Assembly: GCA_903885415.1 (NCBI GenBank)
Contig: CAISIP010000242.1
Location: 1-11,595 of the forward strand
DNA: 11,595 nt
Direction of reading: 5' to 3'
From: an uncultured beta proteobacterium
Lineage (GTDB): Bacteria > Pseudomonadota > Gammaproteobacteria > Burkholderiales > Burkholderiaceae_C
Each line of letters opens with the position of its first letter. The stretch's first letter is position 1. This document shows positions 1 through 6,741 of this stretch, piece by piece. The notes below the pieces were generated by a model. That model did not search any database, was not told the DNA's origin, and saw nothing but the letters and a program-made list of their open reading frames with translations. A program made the translations under genes and the position numbers.

Positions 1-1056
1 ACCAGCGGCCGGGCGGCGATCTATCAGGCCCTGTTGCAATTGAATTTGCCTGCGGGAAGCACGGTACTGGTTCCCACATACCACTGTCCAACGATGGTCG
101 CGCCGGCCCTGCTGGCCAACCTTCGACCCGCTTTCTTCGGCCTTTGTCATGACGGCCGCCCCAAGCTGGAAACCATTGCCGTAGAAACAGCCCGAAGCGC
201 AAGGGCGATGTTGGTGTCGCACTATTTCGGGCTGGCGCGCGGGCTGGAGGAAGTTCGTCAGTGGTGCGACCAACACGGTATCGCTTTGATTGAGGACTGT
301 GCCCATTGCTTTTTCGGGCTCGCTGGCACGCGAGCGGTGGGAATGTGGGGCGACTACGCGACCGCGAGCGTCGCCAAATTTTGGCCCATTCCCGAGGGCG
401 GTCTGCTGGGCTCGGCGCACCACCCGATACTAGACATAAGACTCCAGACACGGAGCATCGCGGCGCAGATAAAGGGATGTGCCGACGCGCTGGAGTTGGC
501 CAGCAACTATCGGCGGCTGGGCGTATTGAACGACGCGCTCGCGCAGCTGTTTAGCTGGAAAAACACCTGGAAGGGGCACGCGCCACTGATCGAAGACACC
601 GGGAGCTCCGCCACGCAATCGATCATGCGCGACTGCGATATGCGGCGCGTCGCGCTCGCCCCGCTATGGGCGTCGCGGCTGTTAAAGGCCATCGTTCCGT
701 GCGGACGCATCATCCGCCGGCGGCAGGAAAATTTTTCACGCTTTGCCCGCCGCTTCGAGCGGGTTGCAGGGGCTAGAGCCTTGTTCGGACCGGCGTGCGA
801 CAGTGTGGCGCCTTATGTATTTCCGCTGTGGGTCGACGACGCCGATACGGTCTACCCGGCCCTACGGCGACAACGCCTTCCCGTCTTTCGGTGGGACCGG
901 GTGTGGCCCGGCACGCCGGATCTTGAAGGCGATGTAGGTCCACAGTGGAGACGGCATGTTCTGCAACTGGTTTGCCATCAGGACCTCCGGGCCGAAGACA
1001 TCGACCGGACCGCCAGCGCGATCCTTGCGCTACTGGACGCACCATCGGCATGCTGA
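1..1056 (+). CDS. DegT/DnrJ/EryC1-family PLP aminotransferase (5' partial)
   Basis: The reading frame is open from base 1, so the gene starts upstream and the window holds its last 351 residues. The family uses pyridoxal phosphate (PLP) to convert keto-sugar nucleotides to amino sugars in the cytoplasm. The first visible residues, SGRAAIYQAL, match the cofactor-phosphate-binding start of DegT proteins. An EDCAH motif (window residues about 98-102) supplies the Asp expected to contact the PLP ring nitrogen. SVAKFWPIPEGG carries the likely Schiff-base Lys (about residue 126). The C-terminal VCHQDLRAEDI matches the usual end of the family. The downstream acyltransferase begins inside the last codons of this gene, which suggests that the two act in sequence on one sugar. 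The central region is not very close to well-known members such as perosamine or FdtB-type enzymes, so the sugar substrate cannot be named. A dehydratase-type relative is possible but unlikely because the Lys is present. Confidence 0.88.
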   Translation, partial: TSGRAAIYQALLQLNLPAGSTVLVPTYHCPTMVAPALLANLRPAFFGLCHDGRPKLETIAVETARSARAMLVSHYFGLARGLEEVRQWCDQHGIALIEDCAHCFFGLAGTRAVGMWGDYATASVAKFWPIPEGGLLGSAHHPILDIRLQTRSIAAQIKGCADALELASNYRRLGVLNDALAQLFSWKNTWKGHAPLIEDTGSSATQSIMRDCDMRRVALAPLWASRLLKAIVPCGRIIRRRQENFSRFARRFERVAGARALFGPACDSVAPYVFPLWVDDADTVYPALRRQRLPVFRWDRVWPGTPDLEGDVGPQWRRHVLQLVCHQDLRAEDIDRTASAILALLDAPSAC

Positions 1057-2102
1057 ACAATCTGCTGCGCTGGGAGAATGTCGACGCACGGTCGCTGGCT
1101 CAGCGCAGCGATCTGCGCGCGAGCTGGGACCAGCTGAATGGGACGCGCGGAGCCTTGCCATTTCTTGATAGCGAGGCCATGGTTTGCGCATTGCAAATAC
1201 TCGGCGACGGCAGCGAGAGGTTGCTGTTGGCACGCTGCGACGGCGCGCTGCAAGCGATGTTCTTGCTCATCCCCCAAGGCGCCTTCAAATGGAGCAGCTT
1301 TCAGCCATCCCAAATGCCGCTGGGCGCCTGGGTCGCCAGACCCGAACTCGCGCTGACCGACCTGGCACGCAGCCTGCTGCGAGGCCCGCTGGGACTCTGT
1401 CTGGTTCTTTCCATCACCCAGGTAGACCCCTGTATTGCTTCGCGTGCAGGCGACGCGCCAGACCGGCGACACAGCGACTATGTAGACACCGGCTGGATCG
1501 ATATCAACGGCAGCTTTGATCTGTACTGGGCCTCGCGCGGAAAGAACCTGCGCCAGAACATGCGAAAACAACGCGCCAAACTGCTTGCCGAGGGCGTAGG
1601 CCTTCGGCTGCAGGTGTTGCGCGAGCATGCCCAAATGGCCCCCGCCATTGCCCGCTACGGAGAACTGGAGAGCGCTGGCTGGAAGGCGCAAACAGGCACC
1701 GCAATTCATCCCGACAACCAGCAGGGCCGCTACTACCGGGCCCTGCTCGAGAAGGCCAGTCTGCGCGGCGAAGCCCTGGTCACCCAGTACCTTTTTGATG
1801 ATCGGGTTGTGGCGATGAATCTGTGCCTGGAGCGAGAGGGAACGCTCATCGTGCTGAAGACGACCTACGACGAGTCGATACAAACCTGCTCGCCGGCCTT
1901 CCTATTGCGGGAAAGCGAGTTGCAGCAGATCCATGCCGAGGGTCGTATCAAGCGCGTCGAGTACTTCGGACGGGTCATGGACTGGCACACCAAGCTCACC
2001 GACAGAAAGCGCGGCCTGTATCACTTGAGCCAGTACCGCTGGTCGGTCCTGCGCAGGGTGGCGGAGTGGCGCCAGCCCAAGCTGCCATTGAAAGACGCAT
2101 GA
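1050..2102 (+). CDS. FemAB/BioF2-like GNAT-family acyltransferase
   Basis: This 350-residue protein resembles the Acetyltransf_6 (BioF2-like, FemAB-related) branch of the GNAT fold. Members often lie in exopolysaccharide clusters and move an acyl or aminoacyl group to an amino group. The recognisable domain covers about residues 160-315: a basic helix with RGKNLRQNMRKQRAKL (163-178), the central YLFDDRVVAMNLCLE strand pair (247-261), and KTTYDESIQTCSPAFLLRE (270-288), which corresponds to the acyl-CoA-binding segment. The N-terminal 150 residues form a degenerate second lobe. I chose the ATG at 1050 because it overlaps the preceding stop as ATGCTGA. The in-frame ATG at 945 would bury 35 residues in the aminotransferase gene and adds an unstructured Arg/Pro-rich tail. 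No good Shine-Dalgarno sequence is seen, so translation is probably coupled to the gene before. Donor and acceptor are unknown. Confidence 0.82.
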   Translation: MLNNLLRWENVDARSLAQRSDLRASWDQLNGTRGALPFLDSEAMVCALQILGDGSERLLLARCDGALQAMFLLIPQGAFKWSSFQPSQMPLGAWVARPELALTDLARSLLRGPLGLCLVLSITQVDPCIASRAGDAPDRRHSDYVDTGWIDINGSFDLYWASRGKNLRQNMRKQRAKLLAEGVGLRLQVLREHAQMAPAIARYGELESAGWKAQTGTAIHPDNQQGRYYRALLEKASLRGEALVTQYLFDDRVVAMNLCLEREGTLIVLKTTYDESIQTCSPAFLLRESELQQIHAEGRIKRVEYFGRVMDWHTKLTDRKRGLYHLSQYRWSVLRRVAEWRQPKLPLKDA

Positions 2103-3061
2103 TCAGCATCGTCATTCCCTATTACCAAAGAACCCCGGGGATACTGGCCCGGGCGTTGGCGAGTGTTGCCGCCCAGCGCGGGTGTCTGATGCCGATCCAT
2201 CTGATCGTCGTCGACGACGCCTCACCCGCTCCGGCTGAGCCCGAGATATCAGCGGCCATGTTCCCGGCCGATAGCATCACCCTCGTCAGGCAGCCGAACG
2301 CCGGCGCCGGCGCAGCGCGCAACGCGGGGCTCGACCGAGCGCCAAAAACTACCCGCTATATCGCGTTTCTGGATTCTGACGACGAGTGGTCGCCAGACCA
2401 TCTGGCGCACGCCGCTGCAGCGCTTGGCTCTGGTTACGACTTCTATTTCGCCGACCACCACCAACTTGGACAAACGACCAGTGCCTTTGCGCGGGCCGCA
2501 AGGATACGGCCGGATCGCCATCCGACGTTGGAGAATCTGCCCGATGGACTGCATGCCTACCAGGGCGACATGTTCGACCAGATCATTCGGGGCAATCCGA
2601 TCGGGACCTCGACCGTCGTTTACGACTTTGCGCGGCATGCTGCGCAGCGGTTCAAGGTGGAATTCACCAATGCCGGCGAGGACTACCTGTTCTGGATGCA
2701 GCTTGTGCGCAGCGGCGCCCGAATCGCCTTCTCGTCGCGCTCGCAGGCCCAATATGGCAAGGGCGTGAACATCTACTCGGGATCCGGCTGGGGAAGCGAA
2801 AATCACCTGCTGCGCCTGCATGACGAATTACGTTATCGCAAAGTCACCGCCGAGCTATTCCCGCTGACACCCCTGCAACGCACATATATCCGGTCCAGCG
2901 TCCGCACGCTGCGTGTCGCATTTATTCGCGATCTGCTGCACCGGGTGGCGCATCGAAAAAAAATGCCACTGAAGATCCTGCGATCACAGCTTGGGATGGA
3001 CCCCTGGACCTTCGGCCAAGCTCCGCTGATTGCGCTTCAGTTGTTGATGGGCATCAGGTGA
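2099..3061 (+). CDS. Family 2 glycosyltransferase (first of three)
   Basis: A 320-residue inverting GT-A glycosyltransferase, expected to add a sugar from a nucleotide donor to the growing repeat unit at the inner face of the membrane. MISIVIPYYQRT forms the first strand. VVDDAS (37-42) provides the nucleotide-binding Asp. NAGAGAARNAGL (67-78) is the conserved loop. LDSDDEW (91-97) contains the metal-binding DXD. GEDYLFWMQL (193-202) contains the ED catalytic-base motif. The region after about residue 215 is basic and probably contacts acceptor or membrane; no clear transmembrane helix is seen. The start at 2099 overlaps the acyltransferase stop as ATGA. A longer open frame extends back to 1823, but that part is an out-of-frame reading of the acyltransferase gene. 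The donor sugar cannot be read from sequence. Confidence 0.9.
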   Translation: MISIVIPYYQRTPGILARALASVAAQRGCLMPIHLIVVDDASPAPAEPEISAAMFPADSITLVRQPNAGAGAARNAGLDRAPKTTRYIAFLDSDDEWSPDHLAHAAAALGSGYDFYFADHHQLGQTTSAFARAARIRPDRHPTLENLPDGLHAYQGDMFDQIIRGNPIGTSTVVYDFARHAAQRFKVEFTNAGEDYLFWMQLVRSGARIAFSSRSQAQYGKGVNIYSGSGWGSENHLLRLHDELRYRKVTAELFPLTPLQRTYIRSSVRTLRVAFIRDLLHRVAHRKKMPLKILRSQLGMDPWTFGQAPLIALQLLMGIR

Positions 3062-3115
3062 AAAGAAGCTGCCGCATGGCCTGCCAAATAGTCGACCACA
3101 ACCCGTCAAGATGAT

Positions 3116-4087
3116 ATGGAAATCCCTGTTCCGCCGCTGGTTTCCATCATCATGCCCGTCTTCAATACCGGCGCCTACTTGTGGGAAGCGATCCGCTCGG
3201 TGTTGCAGCAACAGAATGATGCTGAGTGCCCCGTGCCGGCGTTCGAGTTAATCATCATCGACGACCACAGCACCGATCCCGCCACGCTCGCCATCCTGGC
3301 CGCCGCCACCATCGGCGACGCCCGCATACGCCTTTTGAAAAACCAGCGTACAAGAGGCGCGGCCGGTGCCCGCAACACCGGAATCCTTCACGCGCGTGCT
3401 GCATGGATCGGGTTCCTGGATTCAGATGATATATGGTCCCCGACCTCACTTTCCTTGCGCTGGCGTGAAACCCTACTGAATAGCGAAGCCAAATGGGTCG
3501 CAGCGCGCTTCACCCTTTTGAAGTCCACGCCCGGCCCGGATGGCAAAGAGCGGTTTGAAGAATCCCGCCCATGGGCTCACACCGTTGCCATGCCGCATCC
3601 CATCGTGGCAGCGAAGCGGCTCATCCGGCCGGTTGAGCAGTTTTCCCATGCTTGCTTCATCCAGGTCATGACCATATTAATAGCACGCTCAACCATACTA
3701 TCAAAAGGGCTCTTCAACGAGACCCTGCCGCGCGCCGAAGACTACCACCTATGGTTTAAGTGCGCCACCGATACCGATCTCTGGCTGATAGATGCCGAGG
3801 TTGGAATGTATCGCATTCACTCAAAAAGCCTCACCCACGGGAATGCCCCGAAGTATCTGTTTGAAGACATCATGATAAAACTCCTGTTCAAAGACCCCTC
3901 ATTCCGGGGCTTTGAGGCTATTTTAAAGAAGCGATTGGACTTTGTCATGCAGGACTTTTGCTACTTCCATCGCAGCGCTAAGCAGTTTGATGCAGCGGTT
4001 AGGAGTGCGCTGCAGTGGATCACCAAGCGCCCGCTGAATGCTTCCGCCTGGAAGGAACTGCTTGCCGCTGGACTTCAAATAAGCTGA
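3116..4087 (+). CDS. Family 2 glycosyltransferase (second of three)
   Basis: A 323-residue GT-A enzyme of the same type and size as its upstream neighbour. VSIIMPVFNTG (9-19) is the first strand, IIIDDHSTD (46-54) the nucleotide-binding loop, GAAGARNTGI (81-90) the conserved turn, FLDSDDIW (100-107) the DXD metal site, and RAEDYHLWFK (206-215) the ED catalytic motif. YRIHSKSLTHG near residues 237-247 corresponds to the Y-R-x-H-x-x-S segment typical of the family. It lies 54 bases after the previous gene in the same direction and 58 before the next. Its Shine-Dalgarno sequence is poor. The second half is noticeably richer in A+T than the genes before it: bases 3841-3900 contain 26 G+C of 60. 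Donor and acceptor are unknown. Confidence 0.9.
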   Translation: MEIPVPPLVSIIMPVFNTGAYLWEAIRSVLQQQNDAECPVPAFELIIIDDHSTDPATLAILAAATIGDARIRLLKNQRTRGAAGARNTGILHARAAWIGFLDSDDIWSPTSLSLRWRETLLNSEAKWVAARFTLLKSTPGPDGKERFEESRPWAHTVAMPHPIVAAKRLIRPVEQFSHACFIQVMTILIARSTILSKGLFNETLPRAEDYHLWFKCATDTDLWLIDAEVGMYRIHSKSLTHGNAPKYLFEDIMIKLLFKDPSFRGFEAILKKRLDFVMQDFCYFHRSAKQFDAAVRSALQWITKRPLNASAWKELLAAGLQIS

Positions 4088-4145
4088 GCACGATGGAGGT
4101 GCATAAAGGCGCCCCGCCACATCCTGAATTCCCCCCTATCGACAT

Positions 4146-5024
4146 ATGATTTCCTTCTCCAGGTTGGGATTGCACAGCAGACTCGGAAACCATCTTTTCC
4201 AATACGCTTTTCTACGAACCGCAGCGCGGCGCTTGGGTGTGAAGTTCTATTGCCCGCCGTGGGCGGGGGATTCATTTTTCAACCTGGATGACCAGGCCGA
4301 GCGGGAGCCGTCGGCCTTGGGTATTTCACGACAGTACCATGAGCGTGAAGACCGGCCCGGCATGAATGCGGCAGCCTTGAAAATTGCAGATGGCACGGAT
4401 GTTCAAGGCTACTTTCAGAGCGAGCAATATTTCGATAGGTCGTCGGTGCTCGATTGGTACCGCTTCAAGCCGGAAAAAATCGCAAGCATCAAGAAACGCT
4501 ACGCGCATGTCAGTTTTTCAAATAGTGTCGGCCTGAGCGTTAGGCTCGGGGATTTCCTCGATCCCCGCCTTGAGAAGAAATTCTATGTCGCACGTCGCTT
4601 TTATTATTTGAAGGCGCTCGAGTTGTTTCCGCACAGAGAGCATATTGTGGTGTTCTCCGACGATATCGACAGGGCAAGGCGGTTACTAGGTGATTTGCGG
4701 CCAGGTGCTGTTTTTGTGGAAAATTACGAGCCCTACGAAGGCTTGTATCTGCAAGCACAGTGCCACGATTTTATCGGCTCCACGTCTACCTATAGCTGGT
4801 GGGGTGCGTGGCTAAATAGATATCCGGACCGGCTGATAGTGGCGCCGGCAGAAGGTCCTTTTCGTCCTGGCGCAAGGCTGAGTGCACGGCCTTTTCGACC
4901 AGGATTACGATTAAAAAATGATGATTTTTGGCCTAGGCAGTGGACCAAGCTTCGAGCCTTGCATCCGGGCATAGACCATTATCAGTTTGTAAAGCACAGG
5001 CGACCGCTCTTTGGCGGCGTTTGA
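4146..5024 (+). CDS. GT11 alpha-1,2-fucosyltransferase-like enzyme
   Basis: A 292-residue protein of the GT11 family, whose characterised members transfer L-fucose (or a related 6-deoxy sugar) from the GDP-activated donor in alpha-1,2 linkage. RLGNHLFQYAFLRTAA (12-27) is the typical N-terminal motif. VQGYFQSEQYF (86-96) matches the central GYFQ block. VFSDDI (169-174) and STSTYSWWGAWLN (212-224) match the two C-terminal donor-binding motifs. Motif I, usually HxRRxD, here reads SVRLGD (131-136): Arg133 and Asp136 are kept but the His is Ser and the second Arg is Leu. The length is normal for bacterial GT11. There is no clear Shine-Dalgarno sequence upstream of 4146. Base composition is lower in G+C than in flanking genes (31 of 60 in bases 4441-4500), which suggests separate acquisition. 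Family assignment is secure; donor identity is inference. Confidence 0.9.
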   Translation: MISFSRLGLHSRLGNHLFQYAFLRTAARRLGVKFYCPPWAGDSFFNLDDQAEREPSALGISRQYHEREDRPGMNAAALKIADGTDVQGYFQSEQYFDRSSVLDWYRFKPEKIASIKKRYAHVSFSNSVGLSVRLGDFLDPRLEKKFYVARRFYYLKALELFPHREHIVVFSDDIDRARRLLGDLRPGAVFVENYEPYEGLYLQAQCHDFIGSTSTYSWWGAWLNRYPDRLIVAPAEGPFRPGARLSARPFRPGLRLKNDDFWPRQWTKLRALHPGIDHYQFVKHRRPLFGGV

Positions 5025-5307
5025 TCAATGGCATGGGGTCGGATGGGTTATTAACGGGCAGTTCCGTATTCGGCACACTTTCAGGTATTTATCGGTTTTC
5101 AGTCGCACGGCTTCACTGCTGACCGCCACTACATGAAGTATCTATTTTTTGGAACAATCTGCCGGCGTGGCTTGGCGACGATGGGATTATCCTGCGCATC
5201 TGTTTTTGCACCACCAGGTATTGGGCCTTGAACGCTCAGGTGTGCCGGGTTCGGTTGCAGGCCTCGTCCGATAGTGTCGTTTGGCGCCATGCCTTGGAGG
5301 GGCCAGG
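5025..5307. other. Intergenic spacer before the flippase gene
   Basis: This 283-base stretch interrupts an otherwise tight gene row. I see no convincing gene, terminator hairpin with T-run or good sigma-70 promoter in it. A 32-codon open frame at 5133-5231 has no ribosome binding site or recognisable product. The flippase ribosome binding site lies at the right end. The spacer may hold a secondary promoter or the remains of a lost gene. Confidence 0.5.
5296..5300 (+). promoter_or_regulatory. Strong ribosome binding site of the flippase gene
   Basis: GGAGG lies seven bases before the ATG at 5308. It is the best Shine-Dalgarno match among the plus-strand genes here and decides the start codon over the in-frame TTG at 5281, which would put the site inside the gene. 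Confidence 0.8.
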
Positions 5308-6741
5308 ATGAGCGTGAAGCGGTCGCTGGCCTTTGCCTACCTTGATCGCTACGCGAGCCTGGTGGTAGCGGTCGCCTCATCCATGGCCATTGCGCGACTG
5401 CTCACGCCCGCCGAGATCGGCGTCTATTCTGTCACGGTGATGTTGCTGGCATTCGTCGCCACATTCCGTGACATGGGCGCTGGCGGCTACCTGGTACAAG
5501 AGAAGGAATTGACGGTGGACCGTGTCCGCGCAGTGTGGACCGTTCAACTCGGTTTGGGCCTGTTTCTAGCGCTGCTCGTCATCGCGGCCAGTGGGCCGGT
5601 GGCCCGCTTTTACGACGAGCCGCGCATGCGCGACATGATGCTGGTGGTGGCCCTGAACTATGCGGTGAACCCGTTCGGATCGCTCACCTACGCCTGGCAG
5701 ATGCGCGAGATGCGTTTCGCCGAGTTGGCGCTGGTGCGGTTTTGTGCCACTTTAGCGGGCGCTATCGTTTCTATTTTTTTGGCCTGGCGCGGCTTCGGGC
5801 CGATCAGCCTGGCTATCGGATCCTTCGCTTCGATTCTGGTGAACGCGATGGGAGCCGTGTCTTTTCGCCCGAAGTGGTTCCCCTGGATGCCCGGACTCAG
5901 AGAGATCCGGCGGGTGCTGGCTTTTGGCTCACAGACGACCGGCGCCTCGCTCATCAGCACCCTGTGCGGGAGCGCACCGGAGTTGCTGCTCGGAAAGCTG
6001 CAGGGCATGGCCGCCGCCGGCTTGTTCTCACGCGCAAACGGCTTGGTCGCCATGTTCCACCAGCTGATACTGCAAGGCCTTTCTTCGGTAGCGTCGTCCT
6101 GGTTTGCGCGGGAATCCCGCGCAAACGGCAATATCGCGCAACCGTTTCTGAGAGTCACCGCCACGATCACCCTGCTCGGTTGGTCTTTCGCACTGGGGAC
6201 CCTGTTTCTCGCACGGCCAGCGATCCGGCTCCTGTACGGCGAGCAGTGGGACGGTGCCGTCGATGTGGCCCGATTGGCGGCCGGCGCGCTGGCTTGCACC
6301 ATGCCCGCCATGATGTGCGGCACCGCATTGGTGGCGCTGGGCGCAGTCCGACCAGCGCTGCGCGCAACAGCCGTCTCGGGAGCCGTCGCGATCGCTATGG
6401 TGGGAGTCGGCGCCAGCTTCGGACTGCTCGAAGCGGGCGCCGGCCTGGTACTGTCCTCCGCTCTGGGCAGCTGCTACTGGCTGATTGTCAGTCAACGGGA
6501 AATCCGATTCAGGTGGCTGGATCTGCTGCGCAGTCTGGGCGCAAGTGCCACCGTGGCCGGTGCCGCAGGCATTGGCCCGGCGCTCGCCTTCGCCTTCTTT
6601 GGGCCCCAGCCTGAAACATTCTGGCTGCCACTGGCGCTGGGCGTTCCGGGCGCCGCACTGGGCTTTGTGGCAGCGGTGCTTGCGATCCAACATCCGCTGC
6701 TTGAAGAGCTGCGATCCTTCCGGCGTGGATTCAGCCCTTAG
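5308..6741 (+). CDS. Wzx-type oligosaccharide flippase (MOP superfamily)
   Basis: A 477-residue, strongly hydrophobic inner-membrane protein of the polysaccharide transporter branch of the MOP superfamily, resembling WzxC-like exporters. Such proteins flip undecaprenyl-linked repeat units to the periplasmic face. I see roughly 12-14 hydrophobic segments, for example about 14-32, 39-53, 79-97, 109-125, 143-160, 165-185, 284-303, 322-347, 355-375, 377-394, 411-432 and 438-460. Characteristic features are the N-terminal ARLLTPAEIGVYSV (29-42), GAGGYLVQEKE (57-67) and the cytoplasmic-loop LQGMAAAGLFSRANGLV (231-247). The start is fixed by GGAGG at 5296-5300. The gene ends 11 bases inside the convergent GT4 gene. 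It is G+C rich (44 of 60 in bases 6241-6300), unlike the GT11 gene before it. The substrate is presumably the repeat unit made by the surrounding transferases. Confidence 0.9.
   Translation: MSVKRSLAFAYLDRYASLVVAVASSMAIARLLTPAEIGVYSVTVMLLAFVATFRDMGAGGYLVQEKELTVDRVRAVWTVQLGLGLFLALLVIAASGPVARFYDEPRMRDMMLVVALNYAVNPFGSLTYAWQMREMRFAELALVRFCATLAGAIVSIFLAWRGFGPISLAIGSFASILVNAMGAVSFRPKWFPWMPGLREIRRVLAFGSQTTGASLISTLCGSAPELLLGKLQGMAAAGLFSRANGLVAMFHQLILQGLSSVASSWFARESRANGNIAQPFLRVTATITLLGWSFALGTLFLARPAIRLLYGEQWDGAVDVARLAAGALACTMPAMMCGTALVALGAVRPALRATAVSGAVAIAMVGVGASFGLLEAGAGLVLSSALGSCYWLIVSQREIRFRWLDLLRSLGASATVAGAAGIGPALAFAFFGPQPETFWLPLALGVPGAALGFVAAVLAIQHPLLEELRSFRRGFSP

Noticed and set aside
945..1049. 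Upstream ATG extension of the acyltransferase
   Set aside because: It lies wholly inside the aminotransferase gene, encodes an Arg/Pro-rich tail not expected in the family, and ATG 1050 gives the typical stop/start overlap.
978..1883. 301-codon open frame on the minus strand
   Set aside because: It is antisense to the acyltransferase gene, has low-complexity Gln/Ala/Arg-rich composition and no motif; typical of G+C-rich shadow frames.
1823..2098. N-terminal extension of the first GT2 gene
   Set aside because: The extra residues are an out-of-frame reading of the acyltransferase gene; the GT2 fold starts at MISIVIP from 2099.
5133..5231. 32-codon frame in the spacer before the flippase
   Set aside because: No ribosome binding site and no recognisable sequence; expected by chance in a 283-base spacer.
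5535..6614. 359-codon alternative plus-strand frame inside the flippase gene
   Set aside because: Arg-rich and motif-free, while the overlapping frame is a clear membrane flippase.
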